Under the pieces are notes generated by a model. The model did no database searches. It was given only the letters and a program-made list of their open reading frames with translations, and had not been told where the DNA came from. Both the position numbers and the translations under genes were made by a program. From Phascolarctos cinereus (taxonomy: Eukaryota; Chordata; Mammalia; Diprotodontia; Phascolarctidae): 64,000 nucleotides of DNA. Positions 11,925 to 23,634 of the stretch are shown here, one piece after another. How positions within the stretch are numbered: position 1 is the first letter of the stretch; the number at the start of each line of letters is the position of its first letter. The stretch lies in NCBI RefSeq assembly GCF_002099425.1, contig NW_018343979.1, positions 3,893,501 through 3,957,500 of the forward strand, written 5' to 3'.

Positions 11925-12075
11925 AGGCACTTTCTAAGTGCACAAAGAAAGACAAAAAACATCAGTCTACACATTTAAGGAGTTTATATTCTAATGAGGA
12001 AACTACATGTAAACAAGTAGGTGGATACATGATACATAGAGTAAAATAGAAGGCATTCTGAGAAGGAAAGGTCAT
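11925..12075 (+). repeat. Ancient interspersed repeat, family unresolved (fragment)
   Basis: AGGAGTTTATATTCTAATGAGG and GTAAACAAGTAGGTGGATAC match the same unresolved family as 33430-34180. Confidence 0.5.
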
Positions 12076-12098
12076 ATGACTTCAAGTTTAGCATTCTA

Positions 12099-12300
12099 GG
12101 CAGCTAGGTCACACTGCTGGGCCTGGAGTCAGAAGATCTGAGTTCAAATCCAGCCCAAGCCACTTGCTAGCAAGTCACCTAACCTGTCTTCTTTGTTTTC
12201 CTCATCTATAAAATGGATATAACAGTATCTGCTTCTCAGGTTTGTTGCAAGATCAAATTAGATGATAATTGTAAAGCATTCTGCACAGTATCTAGCATAA
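12099..12300 (+). repeat. MIR-like CORE-SINE
   Basis: Head GGCAGCTAGGTCACACTG, GAGTTCAAATCCAGCCC, then MIR core TTCCTCATCTATAAAATGG and TAGATGATAATTGTAAAGC. Confidence 0.8.
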
Positions 12301-12696
12301 ATATTTCTTTGCTTTCTTCCCACCTTCTTTCCCCTATACTATGTTGCCTTCCAATGATGACACAGAGAAATTTGATGAATAACTTGACAAAAACAGCCAA
12401 AATAATTCAACTTGTACCTTCACACTTGGAAACTATAATGGAAAGGACAGAAACTGGGGAGGATAGTGCTAAAGCTGTCAAAGGCTTGCTTGTCATCTAT
12501 TCAGAAAATTCATGATGGTGCAGCACAAATATGTACTTTAAGGAGAAAGTTAGGACACTAGGCAGAGCACACGTTAAACATCAGAAAGGCTAAAATTAAA
12601 CATGAAAGAAAATTGAAAATTTCTTAATTATGTAGGAATCTTTTCACAATCCATTGATAGTGTGCAATCTGGCCATGAAAGAAAAGAATGAATGAA

Positions 12697-12835
12697 TCAG
12701 TGATGTGTTTATTAAGTGCTTACTATTTGCAAAACATTGTGCTGTGTACTGGTGATCCAAATAGAAAAGTAAGATGGTCCTTCCTCTCAAGGCAGGTCTT
12801 GAATATTTTCATATTCTAACGGGGGAGATAGCATA
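12697..12835 (+). repeat. Ancient interspersed repeat, family unresolved (fragment)
   Basis: TTATTAAGTGCTTACTATTTGC, then CATTGTGCTGTGTACTGGTG and CCTTCCTCTCAAGG. Same family as 33430-34180. Confidence 0.5.
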
Positions 12836-12887
12836 TATGGAAGGTTACAGCTTCCAGTTAGATGGAATAGTCTTGTGGTCTTTAGGG

Positions 12888-13158
12888 TGCAGCACTCAAG
12901 TGACAGAGTGAATAGAGTGTTGGGCCTGGAGTCAGGAAGATTCATCTTTCTGAGTTCAAATTGGGCCTCAGACACTTAATAGCTATGTGACCTATGCAAG
13001 TCACTTAACCCTGTTTGCTTCAGTTCCTCATCTGTAAAATAAGCTGGAGAAGGAAATGGCAAATCACTCCAGTATCTTTGCCAAGAAAATCCCAAAAGGG
13101 ATCATGAGGAGTCAGACATGAATAAAATAATTGAACAACTGAACAACAACAACAACAA
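12888..13158 (+). repeat. MAR1-like SINE with RTE-type tail
   Basis: tRNA-like head, MIR-like middle (CTCATCTGTAAAATAAGCTG), then GGAAATGGCAAATCACTCC, AGTATCTTTGCCAAGAAAA, GAGGAGTCAGACATGA and a terminal AAC array. The tail resembles RTE/BovB 3' ends, which explains mobilisation by that LINE. Confidence 0.88.
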
Positions 13159-14149
13159 AGCAAAAATTAAAAGAACTGGAAAAGGATCATGAATGCTCTT
13201 ATTACCAAAAATGAAAAAAAGGACAACATGCCAAGGACCTGCTGAGAATGTGTCTATTTTATCTTTTATATAAAAACTTTATGAAAACAATCTATCCATG
13301 TATCAAAGATATCCTTGTTTAAAATGAGATAAAGTAATAGGCTCTTACAGAAAAAAAAATAGCAAACTACATTTATGTATTTAAAAAATAGACCAATTTA
13401 TACTCCAAATATATTTCTTATTTATTCTGATTTTCTAGAACAAAACATATGGATGAAATAATTAAAATTTGCTACCAACATATTTCTTTGAAATGCATTT
13501 TGTGGCCAAGGAAAAGAAACAGAAAATTTAAAAACACTATGCAGTTGCTTGGAGATAATAGATAAGTAGATCTCTTGTGCTAGACTTATTCACCTCAGGT
13601 GAAAACAATCTGTAACTTTCCATGCTCAGCATTTTGATTTAAGGAAAATACATTGCTGAGGCACTTAAGAGTGGAGGAAGTAAAAAAGACAAATCACTCG
13701 TATTTGATTTCCTCCTCGTGGAATCCATTTTTGGTAGTGTTCTTTTTGAGCAGCTTCTGTTATTTTTATGTGAAACAAGATGGTGTTCCTTTCTCAGTTA
13801 TCAAGCAGGAACTTACTAAGAAGAGCTACTGGTCTGGCTGCTTTATAAAGTTAATTATCCATATTCATATTCTTCTTTCACACTGACAGCTTTTGAATAG
13901 CTTAAAATCAATTTAAAAGGAATACTACGGCATGAATAATTTGAGATTATGGCAAAACATTATTTTTAAAATACTTAAATTGTAAAAATTACAATTTCAA
14001 ATGTACATTTTATTGCAATGATTAAGTGTCTACTATGTGCCAGACACAATGTTAAGTGCTTTATGACTATTATCTTCTTTGATCTAGTCCACCCATTCTG
14101 CCACAGCATCAAAATAACACAGTAGTAAGTACATTGCTTTTCCTCCCTA

Positions 14150-15345
14150 CTTGTTTGACTGCTCTTTCTTGATCTCCATAGCTGGATCTTCATCTAAGTC
14201 ATGATATTAATCATAGATGTTTTCCAAGGATCTGACTTTGACCCTCTTTTCTTCTCCCTTTATACCATCTCACTTTGTGACCTCATTCATTTCCATGGAT
14301 TCATTTATTATCTCTTTGCTGAGCATTCTCAGATCAATTTATCTAGTCCTAGCCTCCTTCTTGACTTCCAGCTTCACATCTCCAATATCTTATTGGAAAT
14401 CTCAAAATAGATTTATCATATATATCTTACACTCAACATGTTTAAAACCAAGCTCCATGTTTTCATCAAACTTTCCTGTCTTCTTACTTTCATATAAATG
14501 TTGAAGGCGCCACCATCCTGCCAGTCACTCAGGCTCACAACTTATCCTGGATCCCACCCTCTCACTAACTCCACATATTCAATCTGTTGCAAAGTCTTGT
14601 CATTTCTAATTTTGCAGCATCTTTCATCTATCCCTTCTTTCTTCTGACACAGCCACTACATTGATGCTTGTCTACACCATCTCATGCCTGGACTATGACA
14701 GTATCATGCTGGTTGTTCTCACTCCAGCCCATCCTCTACTCAGTTGTCAAAATAATCTTCCTAAAGTTCAGGCTTAACTATGTCACTCTTCTTCTTAGAC
14801 TCTAGCGGCTTCAGATTACTGTGCTCTATACCAAAAAGTCAATTTGGCTTTTAAAGCCCTTCACAACCTTGATCCTTCCTAAATTTCCAGACTTCTTAAG
14901 CCTTACTCCTCCGTCTTCCTTCCCCTGCATGCTTTGTGATCCATTGACAATGAACTCTTTGCTGTTTCTTACATAGGGCAATCTATCTCAAGACTGTGTG
15001 ATATCACTGGGATATCACATGAGTCTTCCATGCCTGGAAGGCTCTCCCTCCTTTTGTCTGCTTCCTGGCTGCCTTCAAGAAACAGCTCAAATGTCTCCCA
15101 CCTTCCACAAGAGGCCTTTGTGGATCCTACTTTCCTCATCTCCACTACTGCCATTGCTTTCTCTCTGTGCTTATTTACAATTTACCCTTTATATATCCTG
15201 TATATACATAGTTGTATGCTTTCTTCCCATTAGAATATAAGCTCTTTGAGGGAAGGAACTATTTTTGTCTTTCCTTGTATTTTTTTGTGCTTAACACACT
15301 GCTTAGCACATAATAAGCTCTTAATAAATATTTATTGACTGACCA
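14150..15345 (+). repeat. L2 LINE, 1.2 kb with intact 3' end
   Basis: Runs through the L2 ORF end (CTCAGGCTCACAACTTATCC, TGCCTGGACTATGACAG, AAGCCCTTCACAACCTTGAT, CATGCCTGGAAGGCTCTCCC, GCTCAAATGTCTCCCACCTT) to the L2 3' UTR (TAAGCTCTTTGAGGGAAGGA, CTTAGCACATAATAAG, TTAATAAATATTTATTGACTG). Diverged and not functional. The open frames of 60-95 codons here are ORF debris. Confidence 0.9.
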
Positions 15346-17439
15346 ACAGTAACTATCTTTGTATGATAACTATTTACCATATCATTATAATTATCCATAG
15401 GCAAGGAACTGCTTATAAAGGTAATTTGCAGGAACTATATGGTCCCCAAACCTTACACCATTTGTTTTGCTACCCCTTTCACCCAGTTTTTCATTTCATT
15501 GTTGCCATGCTCAAATAGAGTGCGAATATGCTAAAACATCCTCAGAATTTCACATCAAGTGCTGAAGCAGATTTTGGTAAACAGCAAAAACAATATAAAG
15601 TATTTCTGAGATTAGTCGAGTATAAGTATAACCATTCCAAGCCTATTAAGGAGCCATCCTATAAGCAAAACAAAACAAATCAAAAATAACGCAGGCAATA
15701 TTTTTTAGCATATTGCAAAAGAAAGCAAAAAAGACAAGTATGTTATGTGGGGTGTCCTTTTGAACATCAATAAATTTGCCTTTCATTTTCTCTTTTCAAT
15801 TTAATAAGACCTTTTCTTTGTAATTGTCAAGCCCCCGTTTAGAAAAGAAAAAAAAAACAAAGCCCTTCCTGAAAATATGAATTAAGAACCATCATACTGA
15901 GTAGGGGAAGTCTGTCACTGAGATTGGTCACCATACTAATGAAATGCAGGCAAGAAAACCCAAGGCAAGAAAACCATTTTCTTTTTTAAGTCAAAGAGAT
16001 TCAGCAGGCGAACAGAAGGTAACTTCAAGAGTAATAGCTGTTACTCTCTGGTCATCATTTTACAAAAACGTTAGCTCTTAAGGATGTGGTTGTAAGATCA
16101 ATGATTGCTTGTGAAGTTCCATTTATATATTCAGTATGCAGGCTTCCCTGAAAGACTGTCTAGGAGCCACTGTATTATTTTCAGCGAACTATAAATTTCA
16201 CAGGCAGCAGGAAAGCAAGAGCTGCTGATATTCAGTAGATTTTTTAGAAATAGCCATTTTTTCTGATTCCGGGTTGTCACCTATCTTCCTTCAGAGTTGG
16301 TAGTTTATGCCTATAAAAGCATGTGGATATTCATGGGCACATAGGCACAGATCCATATAAATAAAGGGATGAATCAATCCATTCTCCTTCATAGATAGAT
16401 TGCGCCCCCTGCCAGATTCAGAGAGTAATTACATTATTCTTTTCATTTGGTATAACAAGGCAATTTCACTCTAAAAAACTACAATGCCATATGGTTCTAA
16501 TAGTTTTCTGCAGTAAAAAAAGAGAGAGAGAGAGAATTATAAAGGGGAGAGCTTATATTTTTAGCTAGATATTTTTAGAATAAGCAATGACATTACTGAA
16601 GGTAAGCTGGCTTGCTAAAATTATATTTACAGTCATGAACAGTAAGATTAAAAAAAAACACCTTACATATTATAGTGCTTTTCATCTGAGGGTGAAATAA
16701 CTAGAAAGGGACACTGCCCAGGAGACCAAAGTCCACACCAAGTGGTTGGCCATTTAGAGACTGATATAAGATTATGCATTTAAATGACACGGAATTTTTC
16801 CTAAAATTGTTAATCCAAAGTATTGATACAGGCAGAAGCTACTTACTGCACAAGGCTCAAGCCTTCTCCATACAATTCACTTAGGGTATACTCTAACAAT
16901 ATAGACTAAGATGATTTTTTGAGAACTAAGAGTCAGTGGTTCACATATTCTCAGTCAACCTGTGATGGTAAAGTTGAAGTAGTAATCATAAGGCTTGTGA
17001 AAAACTAACCAACCTTCCAGGAAACATTTATATCATCTTTTTAAAGAGTAATAACCACTTTATTAGGAGCAAGGTTTGATAGTCTCAAGACAAATATTTT
17101 GATTCATTGAACACTATTGTCTCACTTTACCTGATCATAGGTGATCTGGGAAACCTTACTACTTGATTACGAGTCTGGGCCAAAGGCCCTGTAATTTGAG
17201 CCCTGAAGCCCACTGATATGGGACTCTCCTTGCTACCCAGAGTACCTGTTCATTAAACAAAGCCCTACATGGCTTTTACTCTTTCATTCACACAATGAAA
17301 AACTAAAATAATTTAAAAGCTGGAAGTTTCAAGAAGGTAATGTAGAGCTGCCCAGCCAAAAAGACAGCATTGGCTTAGACACAGAACAATAGCAGTAAAA
17401 ATGCAGTCTGGCACAAAAGCAATGGCATCATTGTCTTAC

Positions 17440-17460
17440 TTTTTTCCTTGGAGTGCTCTG
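17440..17460 (-). CDS. TRDN: TRDN coding micro-exon, 21 nt (EHSKEK)
   Basis: The smallest exon seen: 21 nt encoding (A) E H S K E K plus the first base of a Lys codon. Acceptor is tatttctttcag before CAGAGC; donor is AAAAAA/gtaaga. Human triadin has VEQPKGKK at this point, followed by QEKKEKHVEP, and the splice phase reproduces exactly that join (K then QEKKDKHVEP). An exon this short would be missed by most gene finders. The call rests on frame continuity with both neighbours and on good splice sites. Confidence 0.85.
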
Positions 17461-17840
17461 CTGAAAGAAATATGAAAGGAAAATGAATAACTACCTTTAA
17501 AAAAAATCTACTAAAATGATGAGACCATAGTTTTCATTCTTTTTTTCTTTCCTTTCTCCTCTTCTTTTTTCTTCTTTTTCTTTCTTCCCCACTCTCCCAA
17601 TGCCAGGTTTTTGTTTGAATAGTAAGAAGAAAAAGATCTTGTCAATTGTTACGATTTTACCCCTATATATTTAGCGAAGGGAAGAAGAGTAAGGTATTAT
17701 TGACAATGCCTACTCTATATTATTACTTTTTAAAATATTCGTATGAAGGGTATTTTGATTTCCTTTTAAAATACATATGAAATTATGTACAGACACATGG
17801 GAGTATAGGTAAATTATGCCAAATAAAAGAATATGCTATT

Positions 17841-17968
17841 CCATGTGTATGTAGAGCCTATATCAGATTGCACACTGTCTTGAAGAGGGAGTGGAAGGGA
17901 GGGGAGAAAATTTAAAACTCAAAAGCTTATGGAAGTGGATGTTGAAAACTAAGAATTAATTAATTAAA
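17841..17968 (+). repeat. L1 3' UTR, strongly 5'-truncated insertion
   Basis: 128 bp of L1 3' UTR (GTAGAGCCTATATCAGATTG, GGAGAAAATTTAAAACTCA, GTGGATGTTGAAAACTAAG) with an A-rich end. Target-site duplication AAAAGAATATGCTATT (17825-17840) against AAAAGAATATACTATT (17969-17984), one mismatch. Confidence 0.88.
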
Positions 17969-18159
17969 AAAAGAATATACTATTTCAGACAAACTTCTGG
18001 AAGGGCAACAACACCATCTTCTAATACTGAGAGGTTCCATGGGCCTTATCTTCCCTAGTGAAATCTCATTGCCCCATTATCCAGTTCCTACTGGTTCAGG
18101 ACATCTATTGTCACTTGGATACTGACCTACACTATTCCTACAGAAGTATCCCATAACCT

Positions 18160-18450
18160 GACTGTACTGTCCTCTTGAATGGGACCATCTGCCTTGACAT
18201 CATGTCCCTAGATTCTCCAGGTCTTGCAATCTGCCATGCTACTTTCTATGCCTATATGCTACTCAGCCTTTCCATCTGCTATTAACTGAACATAATCTGT
18301 AGTCTGAACATAATCTGTAATCCGTGGTCTCTCCAAATTAAAATGTGAGCCCCTGGAGAATGAATAGCAACTTTCTTGATTTTCTGGTTGTATCCTCAGC
18401 ACTTAGAATAGTGTTTTGTACATAGTGACCACTAAATAAATGCTTATTCT
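18160..18450 (+). repeat. L2 3' end
   Basis: AATGTGAGCCCCTGGAGAAT, TCCTCAGCACTTAGAATAG, TAGTGACCACTAAATAAATG. A short direct duplication of TGAACATAATCTGTA occurs near 18286-18322. Confidence 0.65.
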
Positions 18451-18544
18451 TCTGATTCTATTCCCTGAAAGATACTTCACAGATAATTAGTTAGTGACTC
18501 TCATTTTATTCATATTTTGGTTAGTTTGCGTAAAATGAGAACAT

Positions 18545-19060
18545 GTTTAGAAAATTCAAATAATTGAGAGGTAGCAGAAAGTGGTTAAAAAAAAAAAGCA
18601 CATGACTTGGAATCAGACACCTGAATTTATGTCCTAAATCTCTTTTGCTAAACATATATGGGAAAGTTATTTCATTCCTAGCCAGGGGTGTGCTGGAACC
18701 ATCTTACAGAGCCTACTTCAATGCTAATTTTTATTTTCAGTGTGAGCATTTACACCTCAGAAGTCAGCAAATGATACAAATCAGGGATTGATCTATGTTT
18801 TGTTGATTGTCTAGACATTAGAAAACAATAGCTAAAATGTTAACAAATAATGCTAACAAGTGTTAACAAACAATAATAACCAATATTAATGTTAACAATA
18901 CAGATTAAAATTAAAAGTGGGTCATATGTACCTTTTTTTAAAAAGTAGCTGGTTATTAAACATTTTCTAGTATACCATTCCCTCTGGGTCTCAGTTTCTA
19001 CATTTATAAAATAAGAGAACTGGATAACATAATCACTAGACTTCCTCTGTTACATTTTTA
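18545..19060 (+). repeat. MIR split by a DNA transposon
   Basis: First part 18545-18679 (GACTTGGAATCAGACACCTG, GGGAAAGTTATTTCATTCCT). Second part from about 18984 (CTGGGTCTCAGTTTCTACAT, TATAAAATAAGAGAACTGG). The two halves are contiguous in MIR order once the insert is removed. Confidence 0.65.
18680..18983. mobile_element. Non-autonomous DNA transposon (hAT-like) inside a MIR
   Basis: Begins CCAGGGGTGTGCTGG and ends near AGTATACCATTCCCT, roughly the inverted complement of the start. Candidate 8-bp flanking duplication TCATTCCT against CCATTCCC, diverged. No coding capacity. The hAT class is inferred from terminus and duplication length. Confidence 0.5.
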
Positions 19061-19140
19061 AGGTATAATTTATTATATTTGGTTTGCTTAAAATAACATG
19101 CCTGGATTATTTAAAATTATTATTTCAAGTATATTTCTAG

Positions 19141-21432
19141 GCTTAGATTCTTATAATCTAGCCAATAGATCACTAATGTTCAGATACCTTAAGAGTCTGC
19201 CAAATATGACAGATGTTTTAATAAACTTTGTCTTTGGTTGAAAGAAGGCTTGGATCAAATTCTTTTGGGCAGGACCCATATGTTGTGATTTTAGGGTCCC
19301 AGCACTCCAAAACTCCTAACCCTCAACATTTTGGTGGCTTGTACCGGGAAACTGCCTAAACCCAAGTTTTTCTCCAGCCAAGACTGGAAGGTACTTTAGC
19401 TTCCCCTGCCTCTGACCCACCCCACCCCACCCCCCCCGCCCTTTCTTGCTCTGCAGTTAGGGTCACTTTCCAAGCACTAAGGCTTGGAGACGCTCTCAGG
19501 CCCTCAATCTACTGGGTTGGTTCAAGGCCATGGACTTGGGTACACCTTCCACAGCATAAAGGATAAGACAGATGCCTTATCTGGAAGTATATATCCAATT
19601 CTGTCAGTTCTCTCAGGTGCTAGAGAAATGGGGAAAACTGCAGTTGCTTTTTGGTTCCCTGAGGCTTACTTTCTCCCTTCCCTTTATACTGCTGAATCCT
19701 CCTTCATGGAGGTTTCAGGGAAAAGTTAGAACAGCTAAAAATATCTTGGCAGATTCTGGAAGTTTTGTGATTGATCATTAAGGAGTTTTGAAACACCTCT
19801 ATACAACCTTCCCTTCAATCAAGAAGGTATCTGTTAACCCCTCTCTAGGAGAAGAGAGTTTCACCCTTTCTCCCTCACCTTTGATTTTGCCCTCCCCTAC
19901 CTGGGGAAAGGAAGGAGGAGGGAGGAGCAGCAGCTACAGCATGGGCCCCACTGGCAATGCCCTTGGGTCCTGGGGCAACCTTTGCTTAGAAGCATCACCC
20001 AGGTTCAACACATCCTGCTCAAGGTAAAGAAGCTGGCCTCCAAACTTGAACTTAGGTAAGCGTGCTCTTTTTAAAGTTGTAGTTTTTTAATTATTAATGA
20101 TGAGATGTTGATTCTCTGTGTAAAGTAATTTGGAAATGCATTTAACAAAACTGAAGTCACCTTATTGTTAATGGGTTTGTTTCAAATTTCAAATTGGTGA
20201 ACTTTTTGTATCAGTTATCCAAAGCAACTTTTCATAATTTGCTTACCACTAAAATAATTTGGCTATTGTTGGTTATTGTTTTAATGTGTAAACTTGTCAA
20301 AAAGCTTGTTTGGCTTTTGATTTGCTGAGAATTTACAGGTATATAGAAATCTCTAATGATTGGTTTTTATACCAGGACAAATTTAAGTTCGAGATGTAAA
20401 TCCTGGAAATGTTTTTCCTAAACTGTGATTAGTGAAACTTGCTGTTTGAGGTAAAAGTTCATAGGATTTTATTTTGAATTGCCTGATGGATCATAATAAT
20501 CCACTGATAATCAATAATCCACCATCTGAGAGAAATGCCACAAGTTACTCAGAGAATGTGATACTGGTGGGAAATCAGCACTGGGAAAAGTTGAGAGGAC
20601 AATTTTAGCCTCAGCCTAAGATGGGATCCTCCTGGCTCAGTTTCCCCATTATGTTCCTTTGGAAAGGAATGTTACCCACCTGGCTACACCTGAGTCTGGC
20701 TATGAGGTGCATTTGATACTGCATGTTTGGAAAGCTGAATTATCTGAATCCAAACAGAGCTAAGGATATTTTATCTTGTTGCATCTGGGCCCTGTAGACT
20801 CCCTGGATGCAGCCTTTCTTAGGTTCCAGTCAACCTCCTTTTTGGGACCCCCTCTATGCCCCTTGCCAGCAGGAAGCAGTTTCAGAAGCCATAACCTTCA
20901 CCCCTTACCTCAAAAGAATGTGGGTCCCATTTGTTTAAATGGGGAATGATGGGGTTGGGATCTGGACCCCAGAAAAACAAAACCCTGAACTTTCCCACAG
21001 GGCCAAATCTCTAGATTTTGCCTGAGGTTATAATCCTGTCAACTGGCCTTTCATTGTGGTTACATTCAATCTCCCAATTATCTGTTACTCTTAACCTAGC
21101 CTAACCCTCCATTGTCTTACCTCTGTATATCTCCCCCACCCCTGACATTTCCCACCCTTAATCCTAGCTAGGCTCCATTCTCCCTTGGCCATGTGGTCCA
21201 GGTCCCTGACATTCTATTAACTCACTGACCCAGCAAACTACTTGGCCACTCCTAGATCCCTCCCACAGTCTTTCTGTATATAAGGTTCACCTCATCTCCA
21301 TTAAAGTGCTCAGATTCTTACAAATTAGGCACTGCTCATATTTTTACAATCTAGCTCACAGATGCTCAGATTCCTTAAGAGTCTGGCTAATATGGGGATA
21401 TTTAATAAACCTTGTCTTTGGCTGAAAAAAAA
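19141..21432 (+). mobile_element. Gammaretrovirus-like ERV fossil, R-to-R processed copy
   Basis: Parts in order: R at 19141 to about 19240 (AATAAA and TTTGTCTTTGGTTG), U5, a primer-binding site at 19332-19349 (TGGTGGCTTGTACCGGGA, tRNA-Pro-like), a short internal region, U3 (start unclear, about 20590), TATA box TATATAAGG at 21277-21285, and a second R from 21308 to 21424, followed at once by an A-run. It starts at the inferred transcription start and ends at the polyadenylation site, so it looks like viral RNA copied back by L1. A 7-bp candidate flanking repeat ATTTCTA lies at 19133-19139 and 21432-21438. It is broken, with most of gag-pol-env absent. The two R copies are about 80% alike, suggesting tens of millions of years. 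Plus strand, antisense to TRDN. Confidence 0.75.
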
Positions 21433-21664
21433 TTTCTAAAACAACAATATTTTGCATTTCTATACTACTTTATAAAACTTTATGGTATTATATTGTTTAA
21501 TGTTTATGGTATGTTTTATATCCCTTACCCCTTTTGTTCCTTATAACACTACTGTGATGTAGACAATATAGGCTTTATTATTTCCAGTTAAATACGAGGA
21601 AAGGGAAACCCAGAGTTGTTGAAATCACCATTATCTTCGTCCTTCTCCTCCTTATCATCATTAT

Positions 21665-22018
21665 AATATTGATTTGGCTCTTTAAGGTTTGCAAAATGCT
21701 TTAAAAACATTATCTAATTTTATTCTCACCATAGCTCTAAGATTAGGTGACACAATAAATAGAGCACTGGACCTGGTGCCAAGAAGATCTGAATTCAAAT
21801 CCAGCCCCAAACACTTACTAGCTGTGTGGCCATGGGCAAGTCATTTAACTTCTGTATTGCTGTCTATAAAAAGAGGATAATAATAGTTCTTGTTGTGAAT
21901 CAAATGAGATAATATTTTAAAGTGCTTAGCATACTGCTTAATATGCAGTAGGTATTTATAAGTACTTATCTCCTTTCCTTTCCCTTCTCCCATTTTAGGA
22001 TGAGGAAACTGAGGCAAT
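21665..22018 (-). repeat. MIR, antisense, interrupted by a SINE
   Basis: Left part 21665-21732 (TTTGCAAAATGCTTTAAAAAC, CTCACCATAG) and right part from about 21990 (TTTTAGGATGAGGAAACTGAGG). Confidence 0.65.
21733..21965 (+). repeat. MIR-like CORE-SINE inserted in an antisense MIR
   Basis: AATAGAGCACTGGACCTGG, GAATTCAAATCCAGCCCC, GTGTGGCCATGGGCAAGTC, then CAAATGAGATAATATTTTAA. Confidence 0.78.
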
Positions 22019-22699
22019 CACTGCATTGTGGCATTTGAATTTCAAATACAGTAATCTTTGCACTAAATTAATGTTTATCTTATTGGGATATTCATATTTA
22101 CAAATCTTTGATTCCAAATGAAGAATGAACAAGTGGTCAAAATCTAATAATGTCCTTGGCATTAAACACATGAACAGTCATTTTTTAAAAAATGTTCAAT
22201 TTTGATATGCTATCTGCAGAATAAAATGGAACATATATTCTGAAGGAATGCATGTCAACTTTTATTGTAAGTATAAATAAAAAAAATAAATGAAAGGAAG
22301 GAATTTTGCAGATCTCTAGATTTTGGTTTTTCCAAAAAATGCATAATAGGTAATATGTAGCTTATGTACAACTCGGCCTAGATAAACCCAGTAAGGTCTT
22401 ATATTTATCTTACTGAGTTTCCAAAGACAGTAAATGCTTTCTTTATTTCTGTCTTTGTTAATCACATGGTTCTCTCATTTCCTTTCAATTTATACTTTCA
22501 TTTCTTTTGTCTTCACAGACATCTCCATATACACACTCTTTTTCCCAATATAATTTTCCTACTATCATGTTTTTTACAGTCTCTCTCTACTTATCTCTCA
22601 CCAACAGCCTGTCTTATGTAACATCTCTCTCTCTCTCTCATGCTACTAGTGAATATTCAAACTGAAAGGATGGGACTTCAGAGAAAATTGAGTTTATCC

Positions 22700-22919
22700 A
22701 AGATGTTTTTAATCTTTATTGTGCTATGGACCCTATCAGGACTCTGGTGAAGCCTATGAACCCTTTCTCAGAATCATGTTTGTAAATGAATAAAATAAAA
22801 TACATGGGATTATACAGGGAATTGATATTGAAATACAATTGTTGAAAGCCAATTATCAAAATATTGAAATTAAATTATCATGATTTTTTTTTAAGTTACA
22901 GACTCTAAGTTAAAAATCT
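22700..22919. mobile_element. Probable non-autonomous DNA transposon
   Basis: Left end GATGTTTTTAATCTT and right end TAAGTTAAAAATCTC are imperfect inverted complements. Internal GTGAAGCCTATGAACCC and CAGAATCATGTTTGTAAATG recur in mammalian MITEs as remembered. The sequence resumes as antisense MIR afterwards. Confidence 0.4.
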
Positions 22920-23149
22920 CTTTATTTTCCAGATAAGGAAACTGAAGCAAAGAAGGTCCAAGTTATTTGCCCAATGCCAAATGACTCTGTTTATTATCAT
23001 GGAATGTCCCCTAGCCTTCACTTCATCTAGTACTAGAAGCATTACTGCTTTCTCTAGGATGAGCTTTAATGTGAAAGGAACTCTTTTGGGTGGCCTTTTA
23101 CAGTATTATCAAATTTAAACCTGGTGGTAACCTTTGAGATTATCTAGTT

Positions 23150-23634
23150 CAGGAGTTCTGAAAGTTTTTTTGTTTCTTCATTTCAAGGTCCCTTTACACT
23201 CTTAAAAATTATTGAGGAGCCCCTTCAAAGAACTTTTGCTTATGTGGGTTATATATAAGTCTGTTCTGTCCAGCTCTCAACAACACAGGACACACTTTTA
23301 AGTTTGTTCTGCAGTATTACCATTATCTCCATCACTTTCTTAAGTATAGTATAGACATTCACAAGATAACAAAATCAGCTCTGATTTGTAGCATTTGCCA
23401 ATTTCTGAAAGTTAAAGACTCACACTGAAAATTTAACAAATAGCAGCCAGTACAACACTGGCTTGGAATATCTTTTGGTATTTGCCACATTAGAAATGAA
23501 AACATCTTAGTATTATTATTTATATTATATTATTATAATTCATATTACTATGAAAATACATTTGACTTTGCAGATCCCCTGAAAGAGTCTTGACAACTCC
23601 TATAGGTCCCAGAACCATACAATGAGAACCACTG
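23150..23634. mobile_element. hAT-Charlie-type non-autonomous element inside antisense MIR
   Basis: Terminal repeats CAGGAGTTCTGAAAG and the complement of CAGTGGTTCTCATTG. Inner text TTATTGAGGAGCCCCTTC, TTTATGTGGGTTATAT-like and CCCCTGAAAGAGTCTTGAC fits mammalian Charlie-derived elements. Flanks ATCTAGTT and ATCCAGCA are a diverged 8-bp duplication of the MIR sequence ATCTAGTC. MIR pieces lie at about 23100-23149 and 23635-23760. Confidence 0.6.

Larger units (their letters stand above)
9977..17439 (-). other. TRDN intron, 7.5 kb
   Basis: Holds CR1/L3, several SINEs, an ancient unresolved repeat and a 1.2-kb L2. 13160-14100 and 15350-17430 show nothing I can identify. Confidence 0.6.

Noticed and set aside
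13141-13160. Short (AAC)n array as an independent microsatellite
   Set aside because: It is the normal tail of the MAR1-like SINE.
14201-15240. Several 60-95-codon plus-strand frames
   Set aside because: Debris of the L2 ORF within a diverged L2 copy.
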